A DNA stretch of 64,000 nucleotides. It comes from Formicarius rufipectus (taxonomy: Eukaryota > Chordata > Aves > Passeriformes > Formicariidae). The notes beneath the pieces are model-generated. The model was given only the letters and a program-made list of their open reading frames with translations. It was not told the DNA's origin and did no database searches. The stretch covers positions 1,116,001 through 1,180,000 of the forward strand of contig VXAU01001099.1 in the NCBI GenBank assembly GCA_013399695.1, given 5' to 3'. Shown one piece after another: positions 40,201-53,100 of the stretch. The first letter of the stretch is position 1. Each line of letters opens with the position of its first letter. The translations under genes were made by a program, and so were the position numbers.

Positions 40201-41441
40201 TTAGACATTCAGTCCAACCACAGGGCACAGCAGCCCATTCCCACAACACGTAACAGGATCTTGGACATGAGGAAAGATTCAGGACAGAGCCAAATGTATT
40301 CCTGAATCATTCTGAGTAAGGTGATTCAGAACTGGGATAGAGGGATGCCAAAGCTCCACGGTAGGCAGAACACATGTGAGATCAGGGCTGAGATCTCTGC
40401 AAGGGCTAGAAGAGCCAAAACTACAGTTTGCACACCTGCAGGATCTAGGCTGATAGAGAATACCAACCCCTTTTGAGACTAGAACAGTTATTTAATATTT
40501 CTACCACAGCAGCACCTTAAAAACGGTCAGAAAGTTTTGTACTTTATGGAAGCTGTAATATCTGACTTTAGAAATCAGTTCAAGTGTATTTAAAAGCATA
40601 ACAACACAAAATGGACTTCTTAAAAACGGAACAGGCCACTGTGGGGGGAAACAAAGCAGGAAAGTATTATTTATATGATTTTCTTTCCCTGCCCCTTCCA
40701 GAGGATTACAGTGTCAATTTGTAAACCACTATAAACTACTATGAAACTAAAGTGCCTTAACAAGAGAAAATTAGTTAAGGAAAAATGTAGCTTTCAAGTA
40801 CAGGAGCAGGTAACCTACTTCCAAATCAAAAGTTCAATTTAATCTGAAAGGAAAACAAATCTATCAATGTCTATCCAATTTGCACTAAAGCCTAGAGGGA
40901 CACTCAACTCAGTTTTGACTGTGTCTATATATATGCTGTTTAAGTCTTAAGCTCTCTTTTCTCAATACAAGCTTTGCACTTGGCTGTCTAATTTAATTTT
41001 CCTTTCACACAACTGTTCATGTCTAAAAAAAACTGTTGATTTTTTTTCTAGTAGACCTTTAGTTACTCAACTTTGTTTTCGTTTTCTTTTTCATTTTTTG
41101 TCGTAAAATCCAGAATATGTTTCCCTTCACTTAACACTTTACATTTTACTGACAGTGATGATCCCACAGTGAGATCGGTCAAGTGGCACATGGGCAACTT
41201 CATAGCAGACCCTTCTTTGCAGTGGGAAACTGTAGAAACATATTTCCATGACCTGTGTTGAACATTGTCGCTACTAAAAAAGCTAAACAATGTCTTGGAA
41301 TAGTAGTCCAACTGAGACAAATCACAGGGAAAGAGAAATGTGGGAATACAACGTTTGGCTTTGCTGTTATTCAGCGTGCTTTTCTAATAGCAGTGGTCTG
41401 CTATATAAAACAAACTTATACATACATANAGGGACGGCTTT

Positions 41442-42055
41442 TGTGAGAAGATGCCTGAAGCCTTCCCTGTGTCCAACAGAGTCAATGCCAGCAGCTCTGA
41501 GATGCACCCACCATTGGCCAAGGCTGAGCCCATCAGTGACAGTGGTAGCACCTCTGGGATTTCTTCAGTATCTGAACCCTGGCTGCTCAGACACCTTCTC
41601 TGTGTTCCTCCCAGGCTACCTGTCCTTGCTTCTGCCCTCTGTACGCTCCCTTTCTGTGTTATTTTGTGTTAAATTTATTTCACTTTGTTTGTCTGTGTTG
41701 TGGGATGAACAGATACTCCCACCAAGCTATGTGAGCGCAATAGTTTCCGTTCCCCATTTAATACCAGTTCTTTACACATTAGTTAGTTATTTTAAGCTGG
41801 TGTGCCCTGAAGTCCCTATGTAAAATAGACATCCCATAGACAATGTTCTGAAGAGAAGAAGAATCAAGAACTGATTATACTTTTTCTCTTAGAGAAGTAT
41901 CTTAATCAAACTTTTCTGTAGTTTTAGCAAAAAAAATATCATATGTTCTTATTCTGTTCTTTTTTATTTTTATATCCTTTTATTTATAAATAGATAACCT
42001 ATAATTCTCAATAACCAACCAAATTCTGTGAGTCTTTTTAAAAAAGAGAAAAAAA
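41442..42055. mobile_element. Unassigned dispersed-repeat-like block, possibly ERV LTR-derived
   Basis: Just right of an N at 41429 the composition changes. Bases 41495-41560 (GGCCAAGGCTGAGCCCATC and following) resemble a segment I recall from songbird endogenous retrovirus LTRs. The following part to about 42055 is AT-rich, with TTTATAAATAG-type and CAATAACC sequence near its end and then A-rich DNA, like the end of an LTR or a 3' untranslated region. I cannot name the family. It could also be a retrocopy of a 3' untranslated region or ordinary unique DNA. The 177-codon open frame at 41290-41823 crosses the N and gives no recognisable protein, and a second 73-codon frame overlaps it. Confidence 0.3.
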
Positions 42056-45000
42056 AATGAAAAGGGAAAAACAAACAAGCTGTACCACTGAGAATGTGAA
42101 AGTCTTAGAACTTTTCTACACATTGAAATTGATCCAAAGCCATCAGTTCTTGATGTTCACATTTCTTCAAAACTATGAGGGGTAAATATACAGAAAACTA
42201 ATATTAGTAAGAAAACCCATAGATCTTTTCTAATTTTTGTTATTCAGTGCAAAATTATACTTGCTTTGTTGACTCTAGCGGTTTCACTCTGCTAATCCAT
42301 TACTGTACAAGAAGCTGTAGAAACTAGGAAAACCTGTGATCCGAATTATTCTTCCCCACCATTTATTCAGAACTCTTGCAATGCCTTTCTTTCAGTCTCA
42401 ACCTCAAACACTAGGAAATGCTTTATGACCTGGTATGTGTGGTGGTGTGTGCCATGTCTTCTGCAGGCCCTCTGAACACAGATTTTTGCTGAATGATTAC
42501 AGTACAGAAGATTAGATATCCCAATTTGCCCCTTTTGCCTGTTCTCTTGACTCAGAAATCCCATTAAAAACTACTAATGATCACAAAACAACTGCAGTCA
42601 GAGAACCGCTGACAATCCTCATCCTAATCTACCAAATTTGTCAATCATCAATGCAGCAGGCTAGACAGAGGCAATACTCATGCCTTACTCTGGAAAAATC
42701 TGCAGTTATTATAAAATTGTCCAAATGTCATAAGGCAGTCAGCTCAGAGGTTTCAGTTTTTGTTGGTTTGTACAAACTGTATCTCTAATGGTTACAACAA
42801 CTCCAGAACAGGGTTACACTGAAAGATTTAATCCTATCAAACACTCACTTGAAGTGTCACAGACTGAATAATATTCCAAGTGCCTGAAATAGGTTATTAT
42901 TTCACATGCCTAATATTTTAAAGTAAAAGCAAGTGGGGAGAGAAATTGTTTTGCCTGTTACAGTCAGATCAACGTGTTTAAGTTCTTCTTTATGTAGGGA
43001 AAAGAAAGAGCAACATTCTTAATGCTTCCAAAATCACAGGAAAGATGCCTTTAAGCAATTTGTGTCCTTAAGAGAGATGCTTGATGAATTTCCTGCCATT
43101 TTCTGCTTTGCAGCAAAATTTTCAGTCAGTGAATGAGTTTCAGTTTGCCATATAGAATCTAGTGACTGAACTCAGTGTGGGTGCACACACTCTGTAAGTC
43201 AGTTGTAGAGCTGGGAAGCTCCAAGTCAAGCTTAAGAAATATTTGCTGTAGAGTGGGGATTTGATTTCATGTTAAGGAAATCTATTCCTTATGTCTTTTC
43301 CTGATATTTTTTCTCCTATGTTCCCAAACACATTGTCAGCAAGTGGAAAAACAAGCAGAAGGTAATTTTGCCCTTTTGATGGCTTGTTGGTTCATGGCTA
43401 TCCCAAGAGGCCACGGTCTTCTCCACTATAGTTCTGCAGCAGCTCTCTCCATGCTCCACAATGGTCTTACCTGACCTCACAAAAAAAGGAAAGAATTCAG
43501 TAAAAAGACTCAGCATTTCTTGCCCACACATCTGTAGGTTAGGTGGTTACCTCACATTTGAACAGCTCAGAGGCTTGACAATTAACATGCAAATACTGTG
43601 GGTGAATGAATTTACGTCTTTTACCTTCTTGACCCTTTGACTCAAGCAACCTAAATGAGCGCCTGTATTTAATCACGGAGGAGCTCCCTGAGGAGACAGT
43701 GTAACCTCTGATACTCTTCATGACAGCACACTAATTAGATGTCCCCTTCAGAGAGGAACAAACAGAATGCTTTACTCATAGCAGTAGGCTTTCACAGATC
43801 TTCCCCATGGGGTAAAATTGCTTTAGAAGAACTCCTGTCTCTCATGCGTTGAGCCGCAGCCTAACAACTTGCAGAATTGTTTTACATGGATTGATCTTGT
43901 CGTGTATTATCCAACCTGCTATAGTAGAGCCTATCAAAAGGTTTCAAAATGGTGCAACAGGCTGCCGACACAATCTTACCATAACAATTCCAACATAGAA
44001 TTAAAAATAAAAATTAAAAACAAGGAATTAATAGGATAATTTTATTAATTTTGAGACTCCTAAAGTTATACACTCAATATATTTGGATGAAAAAATGCAA
44101 GAAGATAACAAAATTGTTGGAAAAGCATTTTGTGATTTAAAGTAATCTTTCACAATGAACTGTTTCAGTATTACACCAAATTTTATTCTAAAATCATATG
44201 ACTAGAAAAAGAAATTCCTTAGGGCAAGGCTGAAAGAGTTGGGTGCCCCAAAGCAGTGCAGTATTACCGAATAATAGCTTGGGAAAAGTAAGAATTTTTT
44301 TAAACCTCTTTTCCATACCATGGTCACTCCAGGCTAGATTACACTGATTGAGTATGACTGCTTTTGGAGGGATTGTCCACCTGCTGGAAGAGTGCAGTTC
44401 CTTCCCTTCTTCAGAGCTTTGTCTGCAATGAATATACTCAATCATACCTAAGTGTTTCATTAAACTCCTAAATTTACTTAAAATGGAGTTTTATGAGCTT
44501 GATCCTCATTTTTGATGGAATCAGTTGGTCACACATCAGTTCTATAGACAGAAGAATTTTGATCCATGATAGACAATGAAAAATACACTCCCGATGCCAA
44601 ATTCCAAGCCCAGAAGAGGCAGAAAGATGAAGTATTCACTTGCTTGAGGATTTGACAATTACTAAGATTTGATCAGCTGAGTCTGAAATTATCTTGTTTA
44701 AGACAGTCTTTATGAAGCAAATTATTATTTCATATTGAAAATAAAAAGAAAGGAAGTTGTGAAAATTTCATTAAACTTAGTATGTTACTGTTGGCTCTGT
44801 TTTGAGATACAAGATACAAACATAGTACAGTGCCTAATAGTTTAAATAAAACCTTAAACTGTGTGTGCTACCTCCATGGGTTGGACATGGATGAAGCAAG
44901 TCATCCAAGTTCCCTGATGGTTTCCTGTTAAAACATGCAATTGTTACCAGTATGTCTGTTATGGGTATTTCCCAATGACTTAATTAATGCTGTTTAGCTC

Positions 45001-45547
45001 TTAAACAAAACAAGCAGCTGAATAGTGTTTATGTAGTTGGCAGTGAAAATCCAGCTGTTTGAAAACTTTTTATTACATCTCTTTGCCTTTTTTATCAGAA
45101 AGCGTTCCCTCCAGGTTTTGTTGGGTTGTTATTTTTTTATTATGAGAAGTGAGATTTAGATATGCTGCCAAGGTGCCTCATGGCAATTGCAGGTCTGACA
45201 CTTCACATTTTTAACTTCCTCTGTGGGGCAGATTCTCTGCTGCATTTTTTTTCTATTTTAGGTAGAAGACTCAGGTTCTCCAAAATACCTATGAATATGG
45301 GTTCCAGCAGAGCTAATTTTATATCCAGATTGCTTCCTTTCTGAAGCACCTGCCTTCGGTTTAGACCTCATATTTTGTCCATGCTACAGACCATGCACTG
45401 CCTTCCAGTCAAGAGTTTTCTATTTTCATTTAATATGGTTAAAATTTTATTCATATTACATCATCAAATTGACAGAAAGGACAAAAGAATTTTAAGTCTG
45501 TTTAAAATTAAATTTCACAGATTCCACTACCAGAACGAACTGAACTT

Positions 45548-45598
45548 AAAACAAAAACAAACAAACAAACCAAAACCAAACCAAAACAAAAAAACACC
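45548..45598. repeat. A/C-rich simple tract
   Basis: AAAC and AAACC units, nearly free of G and T. On the minus strand the G/T version starts directly after CCTGGT (plus positions 45596-45601). Confidence 0.88.
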
Positions 45599-48500
45599 AG
45601 GTACCTGCCCATATTGCTCTTTCTCTCACACCTACAGTAAAAACAGTACAAGAAGTAACCTGTTGAATTATCTAATGTGGTTTTTACTACATTAAATCAA
45701 AATGTAAGACATAATTGGTTTAAGTTAACATTTATGCTAGATAGCAGCGTTAAAGTGGAAATCCGTAAGAGGCTAAGGATTTTCTTTAGATTTACACCAT
45801 GTTTGTTGCAAGGTAGAGAAAACAGGAAATGCACAAAGAAAACAGGATTGCCACAGTATCAGCAGCTTCTTGACTGATACAGTAATTTGTCTTGAATGTC
45901 TTTGCATATCATATTGTGTATAATCAAAGACAGAATTATGTTCATACCTCTCTGAGACTTCACAGTCTCTGACTCAAACTGAACTGTCTGTATTAACTCA
46001 GATTGGCTTTCTCTGACATTCTTCTGGCTGAGTCTTAGATAATTGGCTCAGTCTCATGCAAATCCTCTGAAATTTGCAGAAAGTCTATGTAAGACTTAAC
46101 ATTATTCTAAGAATGAAAACCTGCATCTTAAACCTTCTCAATCAATACTGTTTTCATCAATACTCAAAATAGAGGGAACATGTGGAATAAGGGGGGTTGG
46201 GGAACCAAGCACACACAACACAACACATATTCATTGTTAGCCCTTTTTACTCAGATCTATACATAGGTCTTATATATAGGTCAACACCTGTCATGCAGAA
46301 AACTCAATAATACAGTCAGCTAAAATTTCAAGAGTAGATTATTCCCTCTTGGTTTTCCTGTCTTCCTTTTAAAGGTTGAAGAAAGTGAATGAGTTCTTTT
46401 CAGGAGCAAAAGGAAGGCATGGGGATTTGGGGTTTATTCTGTTTTTACGTTGTTTGTTAAGTCAGTATTTATAAATGTCATTTCTGTCTATTGGCATTTT
46501 CTTCCCTCAAGCTGCCACAAACGAATTCCAATTGTTTTGGATGCCATTCAGTTTAATGAGAGATTTAAGGAAAAAAATTATATATATATCGCAGGTACAA
46601 TTAGACATAGGCATTTCATTTTTGGATACAAAATTAAATACCTTCCTCTCTTGGTGCACAGGGATATTCATCATGAAAATAATCCTGTCCAATCCTTGCT
46701 AACAGCTGTAAACTGATGGCTCAATACGTCTGAGTGGCCCAAGAGTAACCTCTGCTGCTTTGGACAGAGCTGCCCAAAGAATCCTTCACACTGAGCATGC
46801 TAGAGAATGAAAGATGGAAGCAGTTAATAACAGGGAAATTACCCAGTGAAGGAAAACACAACAACAAAAGTCCCTGCTGTTGTTGAAATACCTTTTATTT
46901 TTTTTTTCTCTTTCCTCCTATAAAAGATTTATGAAGACACTACAGACAAGGCCAGCCCTATGCACAGTCTGTCCTCCTTCAACATCCCATTAGTGTTACA
47001 GTCCACCCCATCAAAATCGTCTCCTAAACAAGCATCAGCAAGAATCAGCAAAACCAGTCCAGTTTCTTTTTCCTCCAGTCAACTAGCAAAGTTTTCTCAA
47101 ATCTTGTACCTCATTTCCCATCCAGCCAGGGCTGGGGCTACACATAGTCATTGTCTTTCAATTTACCTTATCTTCTGGCCAGAGAGACACCTCTCTTTGC
47201 TTGCACTGCTCTACTTGCTAATGTAGATTCTACCAATGCCACGTTGTTAAGTGACTGGCAGAGATGAACCCAAGGCATCATTGCTCAGGTTCTTTGATTA
47301 AGCCATACAACATTCAGTAAAAATCCTGCTATTAATGCATGACGGTGTAATCTGTGGCCAGAATATAATCATATTCAAACTTACACAGAACATCATATTG
47401 CCTTTGAGTAAGAAATGTTAATTTATACACCACCAACCTTTTGGTTATGCATGTGCATGCATCCAGTTGCTCCAGGCTCCAGGTAAATGATACAGTCTAG
47501 ACTTCATGTAGTTCATTAGATCAATACTCTATCTCATTACATGGATGGAATTCGCAGTGTCCTCCAAAGTCCAATTTTATTTCTTTCACCTCTCAAATTA
47601 AACACTGCCTTAAAGGTTTACTTGATGGATTACTCCCTTTTATCTGATGATGGTCTTCAAGGCACATGTGGCAGTATATCTTATCCTATTAGTAAAGATC
47701 ATTAGCTACAGCATAATTGCCTCTCTATGACACATAATAGTTTCATCTATTATTATCATTCCTGTCCTGTAATTCAATTTCATGATTATGGTTTAACAAA
47801 TCAAGGGGCACAGCAAACAATATATTTTAGCCATCATTTAAAGTAAAGTCAAGTTCCTGACAAGACACATAGGGTGGTGCTACAAGACATTTTGCCATTA
47901 GACTCTTTTTGGTTTATTGAAAATTTCTCTATTCTCTCCCATTTCTTAACATAGCAAAATACTGAATCAGATAAGAAAAAAAAAAACAGGCTAGGTTATT
48001 CACTGCATTCAGTGGCCTCTTGTTTCTTTAGTAGATCATCTGTAACTCACTAGGGGCTTTTCAAACACTGAGGATAGCCCTTGTTTCTTGGAGATGAGGA
48101 TTGTGTAATAATGACACTAGGTAAGAATTGTCTAGTTAAGATTTGCCTAGAGGACATCTATTCCATAAGACTTAATGCACTCGGGCTAACTTGAAGCTTA
48201 CAGGAGAAGCCTCAAAATCCACCACAACATTATGTCATAAAGAGAGAGGAAAACAAGTTAAGGGAAGTGCTCTTGCCCTTGGGCCAGTATCAAGAAATAC
48301 AAATAAACATACTGAAAAATAGCTTTCTTTTTTCTTTGAAAAGGTGTATTTTCAAATACTCACACAAGCACACATAGTCAGTGAGACTGATATCCACTCA
48401 CATCTGTAACTTTCAGGAGATTTCAAACTCCAGCAGAGTTTTCCCATGTTCTGAGGATCGATTCTGAGCCATTTCTCCAAGTCTATCAGCTTTTCTCACT

Positions 48501-48696
48501 CCTTAACAAGCAGACCATTAAACCATTTCCCTCCCTCCGTATCATTGGATAATTATTCTTGGTTCCAAAAACTGGAATGGATGCTTTATCTCCTCTCCAG
48601 TGACCATTCACCAGAAAATATGATGCATAATTAAGAAGTCTGGGGGGAAAGAGAAGAATTATTCCCATTATGTAGATGATTTTTAATTAATTTTAT

Positions 48697-48716
48697 ATTA
48701 ATATGAATTAATATGA
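48697..48716. repeat. 10-bp tandem AT repeat
   Basis: ATTAATATGA occurs twice in a row inside an AT-rich stretch. Confidence 0.8.
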
Positions 48717-48874
48717 TTTAAAACTAATTACCAGAGAGACGTTAATTCTAACACACCTAAGTAAACTCTGGTAGGAACAGTGACCACTGATTACTGGTTG
48801 TCTGTACTGCTACCCAAAACTGAGTAACGTTACACTCAGATACTTCCCTGCGGTGGCTGAGAAGCCTGATCTCA

Positions 48875-48896
48875 GTGATGGAGAGCACTCCATCAC
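48875..48896. repeat. Perfect 9-bp inverted repeat with 4-base loop
   Basis: GTGATGGAG (48875-48883), loop AGCA, then CTCCATCAC (48888-48896). There is no T run after it and no recognised transcript. It may be coincidence. Confidence 0.8.
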
Positions 48897-50089
48897 ATAA
48901 ACAGTATGGAGAGAGAACATGTAAAATTTCCCATGTCTTGATTTCTGGGCAACAGGTTTTACAAGCAACCTCAGAACCTCACGTTCCAAAACTGTGGAAA
49001 AAGTTGTGTTGTAAACCTTGGCTTTCATTATTGTTAATTCTACTGTTAGCTTCCAATACACTGTCTCAGAGGACTTCTCCAGGAAGGAGTTTAGGGCAGG
49101 CCCCTCAACAGATGACTGCAAGAAAAACTATTTATGTCCAGAAATCCATTGTGTTTCACAGATCTGAAAGATCTGACAATTATTATGGCTTTTTCTCTTT
49201 AAAAAACTTTTTTAAAAAATGAAATATCAATTACCTCTACAAAGGAGAAGTGTCTTTTCTGCTTGAGACTATACTGCCTTAATTTCCCTTGGGGTTCTCA
49301 GAAGGATTCCTGTCTTTCTATCCAAGAATCCCAGACAGTACTAACATTTTCTGATTATGTGCACCTGCAGTAAGACTCTTCCTTTGGGGTTACATTAGAC
49401 TTTCTGCACTTGAGTAGCTCCATGTGCTACAGTGAAACTGGTTATGCTCATTCTAATAAATGGTAACAAAAAGTAGATCCTCAAGGCCAAGGAATTTCAG
49501 TTCCCAGCCAGTTCCTCACATTCAAGGATGGGTAACTTCAGCCTTGTCAAAAGTGGACTATTGCAATGATTTCACTGAAGTTGCTCTGTGAGATAGGGTG
49601 AAGAAATGGAACCATTCCCAACTAACAGGTAGAATAGCATAACATTTTACCAAACAAAATCAATAATCTGTTGTATCTTCACACCAATTATTACAATGCC
49701 ATACAATAAAAATATTTTCTATTTAATAAGTGTTTGTTAGTCTTGGCAATATTGGGGAAAGACTCTTACAGGTAGTTTTCCACATATTGAAATATAAAGG
49801 CAATCAGATATTCTATGTGAGTTGACTATGGACAGACAGTTGCCTGGCATAGGATATCAGAGTTTCCAGCTGTGGAAGCTGGAAAATACTTAGACACACT
49901 CTGGTTCAGACATTAGTTGAAACAGAAACACCTGTGTTTGTTTTTTCTGCCTTCAGGGAATGAGCAGAAGGAATCAAATTAGCAATAATCTCTTACAGAT
50001 GGGCTGGCTAAGTATAACAAAGGTCATTGGGTGGTGGAGCTTGTGGTATGAGTATGTACTGCTGATTGTAGGTTAAAGGTGTGTTTGTT

Positions 50090-50158
50090 TTTTTTGGTTG
50101 GTTGGTTGGTTGCTTTTTTTGGGGTTTTTTTTTAGGGAGGTGGGGTGTTTTTTGTTTT
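50090..50158. repeat. G/T-rich tract with TTGG units
   Basis: Poly-T, then four TTGG units, then G and T runs. A shorter GTT and poly-T stretch follows at about 50205-50222. Confidence 0.88.
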
Positions 50159-53100
50159 CATTGGATTCAGGGCTTTGGTGCCACTGTGTATCCTGAGTGA
50201 AGGGTTTTTGTTGTTTTTTTTTCCTGGGGTCAGAACCTTAGCAACTTCATATGGCTTAAGTGAGTACACAGGCTGGAAAGTCACTGAAGCTTCTGTGTAA
50301 GTACTTATTGGTACGGGTCAGGTTTTTTATTTTGGGTCTCTCTGCCCTCTGAGTTCAGGAGCAGTGTTAGCTAGAGCTGATTCTGCAGAAGGAAGAGACC
50401 TTATAGACATACTTTCTCTCTAAAGATCACAGAAGATGTGGGAGTTCTCATGACCTCTGCTGGAAATTCATCTTCACTGCTGCTTGTACTTCTCTGTTCT
50501 CATCTCTCCCTGTCTGCATCTCCTGGGGTCCTTGAACGGATACTAGAAATGAAGGAGGGAAAAGGCAGGGTTCTCTTACTGTTACCTTGGAGTGTCGATA
50601 ATAACCACTGTCTCAAAGGCCAAATGCTCTTATAAGCACAGGGAAATGAAATGTTGGAACTCAGTGTGGGAGTGCAGGAGCAGTGAGTCAGCAGCTCTGT
50701 GCCACCTTGAAGTGTCAGTAAGTTTTGTGGGTCCTGAAGTGCTGACCTTAATATTTCATGTCAGGGGAATCTTTCCTTAGTTGAACATGCCTATCAAATT
50801 GTTTCTACATGAGTAACACTTTCAGATTCATGTCTTATAGGGGCTGCTGGATTTGAGGCACAAACTGTGCCTATGTGCTGAAAAATTAAGGGCTAGCTGA
50901 TTGATATTTCTTAGAGTTTTTACTCCTGATACAACTAAATGGCAAACCATTTTCCACACAAACCTTCCATGTAGGAACTAACCAAAGCAAACTGATGTCT
51001 ACTGAGAGTAGCATGGATTTCTTGCTCTCGTTGCAGAGAGCTTAATGTTAACAATTTCCAGTACTCTGAAAAGTCTTCTCCCACTGCATGGCCACCTTGG
51101 AAGGATCTGTCCTCTGTAGTGTTGTATTTTGTGACATGCCTCAAGCTCAGGCATCCCATGTGACTGAGCTTATGCTGTGGCTGAGTGTCAAGTTTTGTGT
51201 GGCAGCTTTTGATTGAGAAATATTTCACCTAATTCTTCTGTGTTAAGGATGGCAAAAAATCAAACCCTCCCACGAACCCTTTATAAATCATCCTGGCTAA
51301 CACACTAGTAAATGTGTTATCAAAAATGCAACACCTATTACTGTGAATTTCAAACAGCCAGCACTGTAAGTCAGATCTGAACCTGTGGGGAAGGCATAAA
51401 TTGATTAGACTTTTTGAGAAGCTATAAATTACAGGAAAGCAAGAGGAACATCTTTAAAGGGTTGATAACAAAGAAAAGAAAGATGATTGAACACAAAAAT
51501 GCTGGGCCAAATCTCAAATAGCTTGTTCCTGAGAGAACAAGGGTAATGAAAACTTTGCTGCCTTTGAATAAAGGAGGAAGGGTGAAGAAAAATGCCTCAA
51601 TGGATTAGAAATATAGGCAAAGAAAGAAGACTAAAACCCTTGATGATCTAAAGCTCTTAAATAGTAAAAATAATGAGGGAAAAATTATCATTAGTGAATA
51701 TTTAGCTGGAAAAGAATGACAATTAATACCACTATGCCAATTTTATTAAGGTGCTCTCTGCAGCAACTCATCATCCCCATTTTCTATGAGAACTGAAATG
51801 TACATTTAATTAAAACTTTTGAATGGGGGATTGAAAGAAAAAAAAATCACATGGCTATGAGATCCATGGATAGGTTTGCAATAGGGTCTGTTCTAATGTC
51901 CCGCTGTTGTCACCCTGTATCATATCTGTAAGCCTGCAGAACCAATAAATTATATTATATCTGCAATAAAAATAGGAATTTCTAGGTATGGACAGGCTCC
52001 AGATGGGGTGATGCAGAGACAGAGCAAAAAAGGTGTTTTCTATAAGTAGCATGATGGCCCACCTTGGCTGGGAGACACAATTCTGAGGTTCAGAGAGCAC
52101 ACCTATTGCGAAATGGTAGAAAACAGGATGTACACAGAGGAGGAGCTCTGGGACTATAGTTGGTAGATAAACTCTGATTGTATAAGCTTGACTTACAGAT
52201 AATTCTGTACCTGTCACTGTCCAGCTTACTTTGGTTTGCCTGATACACCCATTTTGAGAATTATGGTATTCTGATACTACTTCTCTTCGTATTATTTCAT
52301 AAAGAGAACTTCTAGTCATGCAAATACATTATCATTAGTGGGAGTAATTGGACACTGAGGTAGCCTTGAGGGGACATATAAACAAACAGTTGTAGGGAGA
52401 TGTGTTGGCCTGATTCATGCTCTGAGCTGCTCAGAAATCACCCAGAAGCAGAGCTTTCTGCGTGCAACAAGATACATCTGTACAAAGCCTTAAGTAGCAG
52501 TATCAGATGAACTTTTTATGGCCTCACCCTGCATGGATTCTTTAGCACAGAATATGGCTGACAAAACCAAACCGAGTTTGGAAAAACCTTTGCCTGTATG
52601 TATTGTTCAGGCTTCATGCTCATATCATCTCTGCATTTACATTCCACATAAAATCAAGGTGAAGATTTTCAAGTGTATTGCAAGAGTATAACAATTATCT
52701 GTTTGTTTTGTTTTTTGCTTTTTTTTATTCCATGTTAACCCAACTAAATTACCAGAACATTCTTCATCAGCCTAAAGCACACATCTCTCTATTTTTTTCT
52801 TCCCCTTTGAACAGTGCATCTAAAAAATGGGAAGACAGGAATGTCTCTGCTGACTCCAACCTGTAGTCCAGTATGAAGATAATGATCAGCAATGAAACCT
52901 TCAGAAGCAGATGAATGTCACCCTGCAGTGAGATGCCATGGGGTGGTTCTTCTATGAAAATATTTTGCCTTGATCTTTATATTTGCTCTTTAAGAGTGGT
53001 AGTTTGTAGCCATTCTAGAAAGGATGTGTCAGGCTTAAGTAAAAGTTTAATTTTAAAAAGTATAATATGATAAGGATCTTTTTAAAACTGTGCTTTTCTT

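Larger units (their letters stand above)
31611..41428. other. Unique DNA, no gene seen
   Basis: Nearly 10 kb without a recognised exon, RNA gene or transposon. It contains a 22-bp tandem duplication (32624-32667), a 12-bp tandem duplication (34581-34604), a hairpin-forming repeat (37256-37295) and an AT-rich, CpG-retaining segment at about 36865-37130 that could be a conserved non-coding element. Open frames are at most about 115 codons and are not recognisable. Confidence 0.5.
42056..50089. other. Unique DNA, no gene seen
   Basis: About 8 kb without a recognised exon, RNA gene or transposon. It holds an A/C tract (45548-45598), a 10-bp tandem AT repeat (48697-48716) and a 9-bp-stem hairpin (48875-48896). 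Open frames up to about 115 codons are not recognisable. Confidence 0.55.

Noticed and set aside
48810..49222. Overlapping frames of 103 (minus) and 115 (plus) codons
   Set aside because: Both strands are open over the same bases and neither translation is recognisable, which fits chance.
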